Assembly: GCF_028743495.1 (NCBI RefSeq) | Contig: NZ_CP117968.1 | DNA length: 64,000 nt | Source: Allobacillus halotolerans | GTDB taxonomy: Bacteria > Bacillota > Bacilli > Bacillales > Alkalibacillaceae | Strand: one strand, 5' to 3' | The notes under the pieces: generated by a model | Told to the model about the DNA's origin: nothing | Database searches by the model: none | Seen by the model: only the letters and a program-made list of their open reading frames with translations | Part shown: positions 34,827 through 41,773 of the stretch, piece after piece | Numbering within the stretch: the first letter of the stretch is position 1 | Layout of the letters: each line of letters starts with the position of its first letter | Program-made: the position numbers and the translations under genes

Positions 34827-35049
34827 AATACATTCTCCGTTTCCCAATCATTTTCATTTTATCTTCTTTTTTGGCTCGGTCTACACTTGCTTTAGCGACG
34901 GCTGTCAGTGCTCTCCGTTCATCTGCTGATCGTCGCTTAATTTTTTTTACTTGTGGTTGTTGTGCTTTACGAGAATGAATCCGTTCATTTACTTTTTTTC
35001 GATTTTTATCAATGTTTTGTTCGATTTGCGACATCTTAATATACCGCAT
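34810..35049 (-). CDS. Small Lys/Arg-rich protein coupled to the nucleotidyltransferase gene
   Basis: 79 aa and highly basic (for example NIDKNRKKVNERIHSRKAQQ and KKIKRRSADERRALTAVAKA), probably nucleic-acid binding. AAGGTG precedes the ATG at 35049. The stop lies within the next gene, giving translational coupling. It could be an antitoxin or RNA-binding partner; no family is recognised. Confidence 0.6.
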   Translation of the reverse strand: MRYIKMSQIEQNIDKNRKKVNERIHSRKAQQPQVKKIKRRSADERRALTAVAKASVDRAKKEDKMKMIGKRRMYYDPSE

Positions 35050-35152
35050 AAGAACCCACACCTTCACAATAGTCTATATTCATTTTAACTGAATGGTGAG
35101 TAGATATCTATTATCTCTATCATTGCTTAATAAAAATTCCACACCAAAAACG

Positions 35153-35182
35153 GCATCAATTATTTGAATCATATGATTGATG
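35153..35182 (-). terminator. Weak terminator after the 109-residue membrane gene
   Basis: GCATCAAT and ATTGATGC arms followed on the minus strand by CGTTTTT. Confidence 0.5.
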
Positions 35183-35240
35183 CTATTTTTTATTTTTCTA
35201 GATGGCTATGCCCCTCCCTTTTTTTAATTTAAATTGAGTC

Positions 35241-35570
35241 TTAGACACTGAAGAACCATAAACCGCCAACAATCCAAAAAAACAAAACATAGAGAATAAA
35301 AAGAGCCTTATAAAGCTTATTAACTTTCGGCGTCACTTTTTCTTCATCGAAATAACCATGTAATTCAGCGGGGAAATAAATCAATAAAACCCATGGAAAA
35401 GTAATTCCTATGAAGAAAAATGGATTTCCGAATTCGGCAACCATCACCTCACTACCAAATAGGAGAAGTGGGATGAATAAGAAAGTAGATATAACTAAAA
35501 TCAATCGAACAGGTTTACCTTTTTCACTAAACAAGAAACGATCTGCTTTCTTAAATGGATCATTTCCCAT
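35241..35570 (-). CDS. Hypothetical membrane protein, 109 aa
   Basis: Three hydrophobic segments with a soluble N-terminus (MGNDPFKKADRFLFSEKGKP). AGAGGGTGAT precedes the ATG. No family recognised; monocistronic. Confidence 0.65.
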   Translation of the reverse strand: MGNDPFKKADRFLFSEKGKPVRLILVISTFLFIPLLLFGSEVMVAEFGNPFFFIGITFPWVLLIYFPAELHGYFDEEKVTPKVNKLYKALFILYVLFFWIVGGLWFFSV

Positions 35571-35897
35571 ATCCTTATCATCACCCTCTAAGAAAATTAT
35601 GTATTAGGTTTATTCATTTCAATTCTTATCTCTTTAATAAGTGTAAACGAAATTTTAAAGAGATGGTAATTGATTAAACACCCCTGGAAGAATATGGATG
35701 TGTTCAGAAATGAGTTGGTTTCTTCACATTTACTTTTGGATAAGTCGCTTACTCGACTATTAAGGAATATTACTATATGTTGTGCTCTATCCATTTATGC
35801 TTTTAAGTATATCCAACAGTCACAAGCATTCCAATTCTCTTCTTACCATTCTTGGATTAAACTGACTGTACAATGAAAACAACAAGGAATGAAATCC

Positions 35898-36944
35898 ATG
35901 AACTATTATAGCGACGTCATACAATACCGTGGGAACCATTACGATTTTGGCTATTATCAAGGTAAGTTACTACTTGATTCCCCGATTATTCATAACCGAA
36001 GAAAACAATGGGGTCCGAAGAAGGACCGTCATTTTATTATTGATCAGGACAGTTTCGAGCAGGTCATGAAACAATTTTCTCCAGCTATTTTGGAAGAAAT
36101 TCACGGGCTTGCTGATGCGCTTGAAATGAATTTGACGGAGGCTTATCGACTCTTTGGTGGGTACTATCATGAGTTCGTCCGGAGTGGTTGTTCGATTTTC
36201 ACAGAACCAGATTTTATGGTCAGAAATTACGACAGTCATCCTGTAGGTTACGAAGGAAGGTACCTATTTTACAAACCGACTGATCAAGGATTCGCTACAC
36301 TTGGTCCTTCCATGCAAATTACCGGCCGAATCGATGGGATGAACGAAAAAGGTCTTGTCATGGGCTACAACTTTACCCATAGTAAAAAATCAGGTAATGG
36401 CTTTCTTTGTAATATGATTGGGCGATTGATTTTAGAGAACTGTTCAAACGTCGAAGAGGCAGTCGACTTACTGAAAGAAATTCCACATCGACATTCATTT
36501 AGCTATGTACTTCTGGATCCGAGTGGTGAGTCATTTGTCATAGAAGCTTCTCCAAGAAAAGTCATTGCCCGGAAATCGAATGTATGTACGAATCACTTTC
36601 ATTTACTTGATGAAGAAAATCGATATCGACAAGAAGAAACGAGACAGCGTGAGCAAACCATTCAAGAACAGCAAAAGCATTCAACGAACCCAATGGAAGC
36701 TTTTCGTGTGATGAACGATCCTCAATATGATGTTTTCTCCAAGAAGTATGATGCATCCGCTGGTACCATTCACACATCTGCCTACTTTCCGAAAGAGATG
36801 AAAGCTTGGCTTGTCATCGGTGCAAATCGCATGCCTGTTATTTTTGATTTCAATAAATGGCTTCAAGGAAACCAGGTTCTTGTTAAACGAATGAAAGGCG
36901 AACTGGATTATTCGAGACCTTTTGTGAATATGGAAAAACTATAA
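35898..36944 (+). CDS. C45-family autoproteolytic acyltransferase/hydrolase
   Basis: An Ntn-hydrolase (348 aa) of the peptidase C45 / acyl-CoA:6-aminopenicillanate acyltransferase type. The predicted nucleophile is Cys98 in FVRSGCSIF, exposed by self-cleavage at Gly-Cys; later motifs VRNYDSHP, GRIDGMNEKGLVMGYNF and TNHF are typical. These enzymes cleave or make amide bonds; the substrate is unknown. The ATG at 35898 is preferred because AAGGAATGA lies at the right distance. A 57-bp internal piece of this gene is duplicated at 37578-37634. Confidence 0.85.
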   Translation: MNYYSDVIQYRGNHYDFGYYQGKLLLDSPIIHNRRKQWGPKKDRHFIIDQDSFEQVMKQFSPAILEEIHGLADALEMNLTEAYRLFGGYYHEFVRSGCSIFTEPDFMVRNYDSHPVGYEGRYLFYKPTDQGFATLGPSMQITGRIDGMNEKGLVMGYNFTHSKKSGNGFLCNMIGRLILENCSNVEEAVDLLKEIPHRHSFSYVLLDPSGESFVIEASPRKVIARKSNVCTNHFHLLDEENRYRQEETRQREQTIQEQQKHSTNPMEAFRVMNDPQYDVFSKKYDASAGTIHTSAYFPKEMKAWLVIGANRMPVIFDFNKWLQGNQVLVKRMKGELDYSRPFVNMEKL

Positions 36945-37176
36945 ATTTCTCAGCCTTGGAATCTTTCCTTGGCTTTATCATTCAATTACCACCCGTATGC
37001 AAACAAAAGAACACGATGACCAACGAGAACCCTTGTATGCTAAAGTGGAGACCGATCAATAAAAATGATAAGTATCGTTTCGAATAAATCTGTAATTATT
37101 TAAAAAAGAGTAATGTGTCGAGTGGAATTTATAAAGATTTATCAATCGCTCGGATCATAGCTCCTTCGTCTTTTTC
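36945..37176. other. Gap after the C45 gene
   Basis: No gene or clear terminator is seen. The sequence becomes AT-rich toward the second toxin locus. Confidence 0.4.
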
Positions 37177-37205
37177 TTGTATTAATTGTATAATGAGTAT
37201 ATAAT
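37177..37205 (+). promoter_or_regulatory. Antisense RNA promoter, copy 2
   Basis: -35 TTGTAT (37177-37182), 17-bp spacer, -10 TATAAT (37200-37205). The geometry is identical to copy 1 although the spacer sequence differs. Confidence 0.65.
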
Positions 37206-37211
37206 GAGAAT

Positions 37212-37305
37212 AGAATATGGGCAGGGAATGAAGAAACCCTTTCGGGAATCTTCAAACCCTGTGAAGTTACCGGGATTTCCGCTTTGCAGAGCGGGAGTCC
37301 TTTTT
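37212..37305 (+). ncRNA. Predicted antisense antitoxin RNA, copy 2
   Basis: A transcript of about 94 nt is predicted that overlaps the toxin stop codon and ends at a hairpin (37272-37300) followed by TTTTT. Sequence and structure match copy 1. Confidence 0.6.
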
Positions 37306-37398
37306 CCTGTTACGATAGTTCATTTTTGCAACAGCAAAATTGATAATAGCTATTACAAAATTAATGACTGACGTAACAATGATCAGCACTTCAACCAT
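37267..37398 (-). CDS. Candidate type I toxin peptide, copy 2
   Basis: 43 residues, about 80% identical to copy 1 and in inverted orientation. The hydrophobic helix (VLIIVTSVINFVIAIINFAV) and the basic tail (NYRNRKKDSRSAKRKSR) are kept. The ribosome binding site, extended -10 promoter (37475-37480) and antisense partner are also conserved. Confidence 0.7.
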   Translation of the reverse strand: MVEVLIIVTSVINFVIAIINFAVAKMNYRNRKKDSRSAKRKSR

Positions 37399-37506
37399 AC
37401 CTATTCACCCCTTTCCAGAAGAAAGAATCTTCTTCCCTTAAACAAATTTAATTGTTTGGAAAAGGGATAACTCTATTATACCATAAAAACAGACCAACCA
37501 GAACAA

Positions 37507-37560
37507 GGGTTCTTATTTTATGACACCTTTTCCCTCGCTTAATAATTTAATCATAACCCG
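37507..37560 (-). pseudogene. Remnant of the ribbon-helix-helix gene
   Basis: The minus strand reads LLSEGKGVIK then stop, matching the end (YLERKGVIK, stop) of the gene at 26456-26839. Homology is lost further upstream. Confidence 0.5.
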
Positions 37561-37577
37561 TATTTAAAATGAAGCGA

Positions 37578-37634
37578 TGAAATGAACTTGACGGAGACTT
37601 ATCGGCTTTTTGGTGGGTACTATCATGAGTTCGT
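37578..37634 (+). pseudogene. Duplicated fragment of the C45 gene
   Basis: 57 bp match 36122-36178 of the C45 acyltransferase gene with only a few, mostly third-position, changes (encoding EMNLTETYRLFGGYYHEF). It has no start or stop of its own and runs into the 21-bp array. Confidence 0.8.
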
Positions 37635-37647
37635 AAATTTGTGCGAG

Positions 37648-37805
37648 CCGCTCGATAAACTGTTCCAACCGCTCGATAAACTGTTCCAACCGCTCGATAA
37701 ACCGTTCCAGCCGCTCGATAAACCGTTCCAGCCGCTCGATAAACCGTTCCAGCCGCTCGATAAACCGTTCCAACCGCTCGATAAACCGTTCCAACCACCC
37801 GACAA
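37648..37805. repeat. 21-bp tandem array (CCGCTCGATAAAC family), 7-8 units
   Basis: CCGCTCGAT begins at 37648, 37669, 37690, 37711, 37732, 37753 and 37774, with a degenerate eighth unit. The core is shared with the array at 367-570, 37 kb away. Long frames in five registers arise from the period and are not genes. Confidence 0.9.
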
Positions 37806-37868
37806 GGCGGTTTCGTTTATTGAAATGTTTCAACAGGCAACCTATTATACTAAACTACACGCAAAAAA

Positions 37869-37917
37869 AAGCTTGAGACTAAATGTATGTTCAATCACAC
37901 ATTTTGATCTCAAGCTT
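37869..37917. terminator. Terminator after the CarD-like gene
   Basis: AAGCTTGAGA and TCTCAAGCTT arms; A run to the left gives a T run on the minus strand. Confidence 0.7.
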
Positions 37918-37941
37918 CATTTGTATATTTATTTCATCGAT

Positions 37942-38439
37942 TTATTGTGCAACTAATTCATCGATTCGTTTCACGACTTTTTCATATGGTTTGTTCAAAA
38001 CAATAGCGACTTCTCTAAACAGAATGTCTTGGATGTTTTTCAGCAGTTTGCCATCCAGCTCACTAAACTTTCGGCCTTCTTCTTCTGTTTCTTGCTTCTT
38101 GCGTAACAACGTACTTGCTACCTTCGCAATTTCCAAGCGGTCACCTTGATTCAAAATACTTTTATAATCTCTCGTTCTTTGTTGGGGTCTTTCAATCCAT
38201 TCAACCCCTTCTCCACTGAAAGTTTCGATGACTTTTTCAGCTTCTGATCTGTTCATGATTCGTTGCATGTTTTTTTGTTTACTTTCAACAGGAGCATGAA
38301 TTGTCAAATTCTGATCATTATCAACCGGCTGTAACATGTAATACTTCTTCGTAACGCCACCATACGTTTGATCACAAATATCTTCTACCCGACAAATTCC
38401 ATGTGATGAATAAACAATCAAATCTCCAATGCTCAGCAT
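37942..38439 (-). CDS. CarD-family transcriptional regulator
   Basis: A CarD/CdnL-like protein (165 aa). The N-terminal RNA-polymerase-interacting domain starts LSIGDLIVYSSHGICRVEDI, and the C-terminal helical domain has LLRKKQETEEEGRKFSELD. These proteins bind RNA polymerase beta and adjust initiation. ATG 38439 follows AGGGAG. Its TTGACA/TATACT promoter (38484-38512) is embedded in a palindrome shared with the divergent MarR gene, so MarR probably represses it. Confidence 0.88.
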   Translation of the reverse strand: MLSIGDLIVYSSHGICRVEDICDQTYGGVTKKYYMLQPVDNDQNLTIHAPVESKQKNMQRIMNRSEAEKVIETFSGEGVEWIERPQQRTRDYKSILNQGDRLEIAKVASTLLRKKQETEEEGRKFSELDGKLLKNIQDILFREVAIVLNKPYEKVVKRIDELVAQ

Positions 38440-38465
38440 TATATTGGCTCCCTTATGTTGAATTG

Positions 38466-38478
38466 TCAACTTAGTTTA
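38466..38478. promoter_or_regulatory. Second MarR-type operator (imperfect)
   Basis: TCAACTTAGTTTA, a variant of the palindrome at 38509-38521, lies at the start of the CarD transcript. Confidence 0.45.
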
Positions 38479-38483
38479 CTTTA

Positions 38484-38546
38484 AGTATATCTCTTTAAAA
38501 CTTTTTTGTCAACTAAGTTGATTTAATGCCCATCTTTTTGTATAGT
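38484..38546. promoter_or_regulatory. Divergent promoters sharing a MarR-type palindrome
   Basis: Leftward: -35 TTGACA (38507-38512), 17-bp spacer, -10 TATACT (38484-38489). Rightward: -35 TTGATT (38518-38523), 17-bp spacer, -10 TATAGT (38541-38546). The palindrome TCAACTAAGTTGA (38509-38521) overlaps both -35 boxes. Confidence 0.75.
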
Positions 38547-38577
38547 AGCTTAAGAAAATAAAATAGGAGTGAACAGA

Positions 38578-39015
38578 GTGAGCTTCAACTTACATCAATT
38601 AGATTTACTTGATTTAATCAGTGAAAGGTATTTAAAATTACGTAAAATATCTGAAGCACAGTGGAATAGTCACCACGAACTCCCCATTTCAAAATCTGAA
38701 TGGTTTATATTGTTACGAATATACCAGGAGAAAGAAACAACCGTTTCCTTTATATCCAAAAGCGTCGATATTACCCGCCAAGCAACCCATAAGTTCATCA
38801 AGCAGCTTCAAGAAAAAGGACTTGTTGAAGTAGGCGAACAAGAAAACAATCGAAAAGAAAAACGTATTCAACTAACAACTTTCGGAAAAGAATGCTATGA
38901 AAAAAATGCGCAATTACAAGCGAATTTAGAAAAGGAAATTGCCGAGCACATTGGTCAAGAACGACTAGAACAGCTAAAAGATATCTTAAAGATGAACTGG
39001 GGAATCGAACAATAG
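38578..39015 (+). CDS. MarR-family transcriptional regulator
   Basis: A winged-helix regulator (145 aa) with recognition helix region VDITRQATHKFIKQLQEKGLVEV and the wing NNRKEKRIQLTTFGK. GTG 38578 follows GGAGTG with a six-base spacer. It is divergent from the CarD-like gene and probably represses both genes through the shared palindrome. Its ligand is unknown. Confidence 0.85.
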   Translation: MSFNLHQLDLLDLISERYLKLRKISEAQWNSHHELPISKSEWFILLRIYQEKETTVSFISKSVDITRQATHKFIKQLQEKGLVEVGEQENNRKEKRIQLTTFGKECYEKNAQLQANLEKEIAEHIGQERLEQLKDILKMNWGIEQ

Positions 39016-39033
39016 ATTTTTTCAATTGTACAT

Positions 39034-39079
39034 AAAAAAGGAGCATGAACTGTCACTTCGACAGTTGATGCTCCTTTTT
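39034..39079. terminator. Bidirectional terminator between marR and mqo
   Basis: AAAAAGGAGCAT and ATGCTCCTTTTT arms with an inner AACTGTC/GACAGTT stem. Confidence 0.85.
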
Positions 39080-39080
39080 A

Positions 39081-40586
39081 TTATGAATGAGTTGCTTCAA
39101 ACTCAACGTCATGAAAATCTAATTTTTTAGCAGTAAACTCTTTCATTTCACGTACAAGCTCTGGATTGTCCCTCAATGACTGACCGTAGGATGGAACCAT
39201 TTCTTTTAATTTCGGTTTCCACTCTTCAACACGATCCGGGAAGCATGTTTCAATCAATTCGAACATAATGGAGACAGCAGTTGACGCTCCTGGTGATGCA
39301 CCTAGTAAAGCTGCCATCGAACCGTCTTCCGAACTGACCACTTCCGTACCAAATTTCAGGATTCCTTTACCTTCTTCTGTATCTTTGATAATTTGTACAC
39401 GCTGTCCAGCTGTTGTCATTTCCCAATCTTCATCTTTCGCTGTCGGGATAAACTCACGCAACTGATCCATCCGCTTCTCTTTCGATAACATTAGTTGAGA
39501 AATGAGATATTTGGTGAGCGTGAAGTTTTTCATTCCTCCCGCTAACATCGTCGTTAGGTTATTCGGTTTAATCGAACTGAACAAGTCTGCGTTTGATCCC
39601 GTCTTCAAAAATTTCGGAGACCAGCCCGCAAACGGACCGAAAAGCAATGACTCCTTCCCTTCGATCATACGTGTATCCAAGTGTGGAACGGACATCGGTG
39701 GTGCTCCAACTGGTGCTTTTCCATACACTTTCGCATAGTGTTCTTTAACTAGTTCTGGTTTTTGTGTGTAAAGGAACTCCCCACTGACCGGGAATCCGCC
39801 TACACCTTTACTGCCTGGAATGCCTGTCTTTTGAAGTAAATGGATACTTCCGCCACCGGCACCGATAAACACGAAGTTCGCTTCATGGAAGGTGACGTTT
39901 CCGCTTGCGACGTTTCGAACTTTCACTTCCCATGTGCCATCTTCGTTTTGTTCAAGTTCGTCGACACTATGCTTGTAACGAAGGTCAACGCCTTGGGTTT
40001 CCAGGTGTTCGAACAATTTACGCGTCAACGCACCAAAGTTGACATCTGTTCCATCGTCGATACGTGTTGCAGCAATGGGTTCACTAACTTCGCGTTCTTT
40101 CATCATTAACGGAATCCATTCCTTCAATTGTTCAGGGTCATCAGAGAACTCCATATTTTCAAATAGCGGGTTATCGACTAATGCTTCATACCGCTTTTTC
40201 AAGTACTCGACATTTTCTTTTCCATGAACAATGCTCATATGTGGTAGCTGAATCAAGAACTCTCTCGGTTGATCCATGAGTCCCTTCTCAACTAAATAAG
40301 ACCAAAACTGTCTCGACTCTTGGAATTGTTCGTTGATTTTCAAGGCTTTTGCCGTTTCGATTGTTCCGTCCGGCTTTTCTGGTGTATAGTTCAGCTCGCA
40401 TAAGGCTGAATGGCCCGTACCAGCATTATTCCATTCGTTAGAGCTTTCTGCACCAGGGCTGTCCAGCTTTTCAAACACTTTAATGCTCATTTCCGGAGCC
40501 AATTCTTTTAAAATAGATCCCAATGTCGCACTCATGATTCCTGCGCCAATCAAAATCACATCTGATTTATTTGTTGTTTCACTCAT
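39081..40586 (-). CDS. mqo: Malate:quinone oxidoreductase
   Basis: The membrane-associated FAD enzyme that oxidises malate to oxaloacetate and passes electrons to quinone (501 aa, typical length). Seen are the FAD fold VILIGAGIMSATLGSIL, the SSNEWNNAGTGHSALCELNYTP block, FVFIGAGGGSIHLLQKTGIP and LLGASPGASTAVSIM near the C-terminus. It is monocistronic, with a cre-like site in its leader region. It provides an irreversible alternative to malate dehydrogenase in the citric acid cycle. Confidence 0.95.
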   Translation of the reverse strand: MSETTNKSDVILIGAGIMSATLGSILKELAPEMSIKVFEKLDSPGAESSNEWNNAGTGHSALCELNYTPEKPDGTIETAKALKINEQFQESRQFWSYLVEKGLMDQPREFLIQLPHMSIVHGKENVEYLKKRYEALVDNPLFENMEFSDDPEQLKEWIPLMMKEREVSEPIAATRIDDGTDVNFGALTRKLFEHLETQGVDLRYKHSVDELEQNEDGTWEVKVRNVASGNVTFHEANFVFIGAGGGSIHLLQKTGIPGSKGVGGFPVSGEFLYTQKPELVKEHYAKVYGKAPVGAPPMSVPHLDTRMIEGKESLLFGPFAGWSPKFLKTGSNADLFSSIKPNNLTTMLAGGMKNFTLTKYLISQLMLSKEKRMDQLREFIPTAKDEDWEMTTAGQRVQIIKDTEEGKGILKFGTEVVSSEDGSMAALLGASPGASTAVSIMFELIETCFPDRVEEWKPKLKEMVPSYGQSLRDNPELVREMKEFTAKKLDFHDVEFEATHS

Positions 40587-40626
40587 AAGTAACCTTCCCT
40601 TGCATATTGTAGTGAGTGTTCGCTTA

Positions 40627-40640
40627 TGTAAGCGCTGTCC
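40627..40640. promoter_or_regulatory. Cre-like site upstream of mqo
   Basis: TGTAAGCGCTGTCC matches 13 of 14 cre positions, with the central CG intact. It lies about 40 bp before the start codon. Confidence 0.4.
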
Positions 40641-40761
40641 TTCAGCACAATTTTATTATTCAAACATAACTTATAAACGTTATATATTATATCACAAATA
40701 TTTACATGCTTAAATACCTCTTGTGTGTTTTGTGACACATTGTCAATCAAATTTAAGAAAA

Positions 40762-40797
40762 AGCGTATAACCTCTTTATCGAAAAAGGTTATACGCT
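40762..40797 (-). terminator. Terminator after the hydroxyacyl-CoA dehydrogenase gene
   Basis: Arms AGCGTATAACCT and AGGTTATACGCT, perfect. Confidence 0.75.
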
Positions 40798-40811
40798 ATC
40801 CTTAATTGGTC

Positions 40812-41708
40812 CTACTTTTTCAAGAAATCTGGATCTTGATAAGATGGGTTTGGGTACGTGTAAAACCCTTCTCCTGATGAAATGCCCATTTTTCCTTTGT
40901 CGATATAGTTTTCTTTTAGATAATCTGCAATCTTCTGGGAGTCTGGATCACCATGTTGACCTTTTTGAGCGTTAATGTTGTATGGGGTCGTCATGCCGAT
41001 AATGTCTAATGTTCCCATTGGGCCTCTTGGTGCGCCCGTGGCAATCATCCATGTTTTATCGATTGTTTCAACATCAGATACTTCATTCACTAAAAGCGAC
41101 AAGCCTGAATTCAAGAAGGGTACAAGCAAGCTATTTAAAATATACCCTGGCTGTTCTTTGTGTAGCTCTAGTGGGACCATACCGATTTCTTTTGCAAATT
41201 CAACAACTTCGTAAAAATGGTCCATATTCGTCTTTTTATGTCTCATGACTTCCGCCGTATTATTGATCCAAATTTCGTTGGCAAAGTGCAAGGCGAGGAA
41301 TTTTTCCGGACGACCTGTCGCTTCTGCAAAATCGCTTGGTAGCAATGTGGATGAGTTGGTCACAAAGACCGTTTTTTCTGGAGCAACTTCTGCTAGTTTG
41401 TTATAAAAGTTAATTTTGATATCTGTTCTTTCTGGTACAGCTTCAATCACTAAGTCTGCATCCTTCGTTGCTTCCTTCAGATCTGTAAAAAAGGTAATGC
41501 GTTCATAGGCTTGCTGCGTCTCTTCTTTCGTTGCATCAAGATCTTCTTGATAACGCTGCATCCATTTTTGATAGCGTTCTTTTGCTTTTTCAATTGCTTC
41601 ATCGTTAATGTCATACACTGAAACAGTGAATCCATGAAAAGCTGTTTGATAGGCAATTTGACTACCTAATACGCCGCTTCCTGCTACTGTTATATTTTTA
41701 AAGCTCAT
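40812..41708 (-). CDS. 3-hydroxyacyl-CoA dehydrogenase
   Basis: A 298-aa single-function enzyme of the 3-hydroxybutyryl-CoA dehydrogenase class. It has an NAD-binding fold TVAGSGVLGSQIAYQTAFHG with acidic end VYDIND, the catalytic His in LALHFANEIW, and a C-terminal domain with GAPRGPMGTLDIIGM. It oxidises 3-hydroxyacyl-CoA with NAD, or works in reverse. No other beta-oxidation gene is adjacent. Confidence 0.88.
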   Translation of the reverse strand: MSFKNITVAGSGVLGSQIAYQTAFHGFTVSVYDINDEAIEKAKERYQKWMQRYQEDLDATKEETQQAYERITFFTDLKEATKDADLVIEAVPERTDIKINFYNKLAEVAPEKTVFVTNSSTLLPSDFAEATGRPEKFLALHFANEIWINNTAEVMRHKKTNMDHFYEVVEFAKEIGMVPLELHKEQPGYILNSLLVPFLNSGLSLLVNEVSDVETIDKTWMIATGAPRGPMGTLDIIGMTTPYNINAQKGQHGDPDSQKIADYLKENYIDKGKMGISSGEGFYTYPNPSYQDPDFLKK

Positions 41709-41773
41709 TGAAACATCTCCTTGTGAAAAGTTTTATTACAATACTATTTTACAATAACTATTTTGTTTTTCCA

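Noticed and set aside
35597..35876. Two overlapping frames upstream of the C45 gene
   Set aside because: No ribosome binding site, mutually overlapping on opposite strands, and no recognisable domain.
37547..37833. Five overlapping repeat-peptide frames
   Set aside because: Same cause as at 342-579. One includes the C45 fragment but has no start signal.
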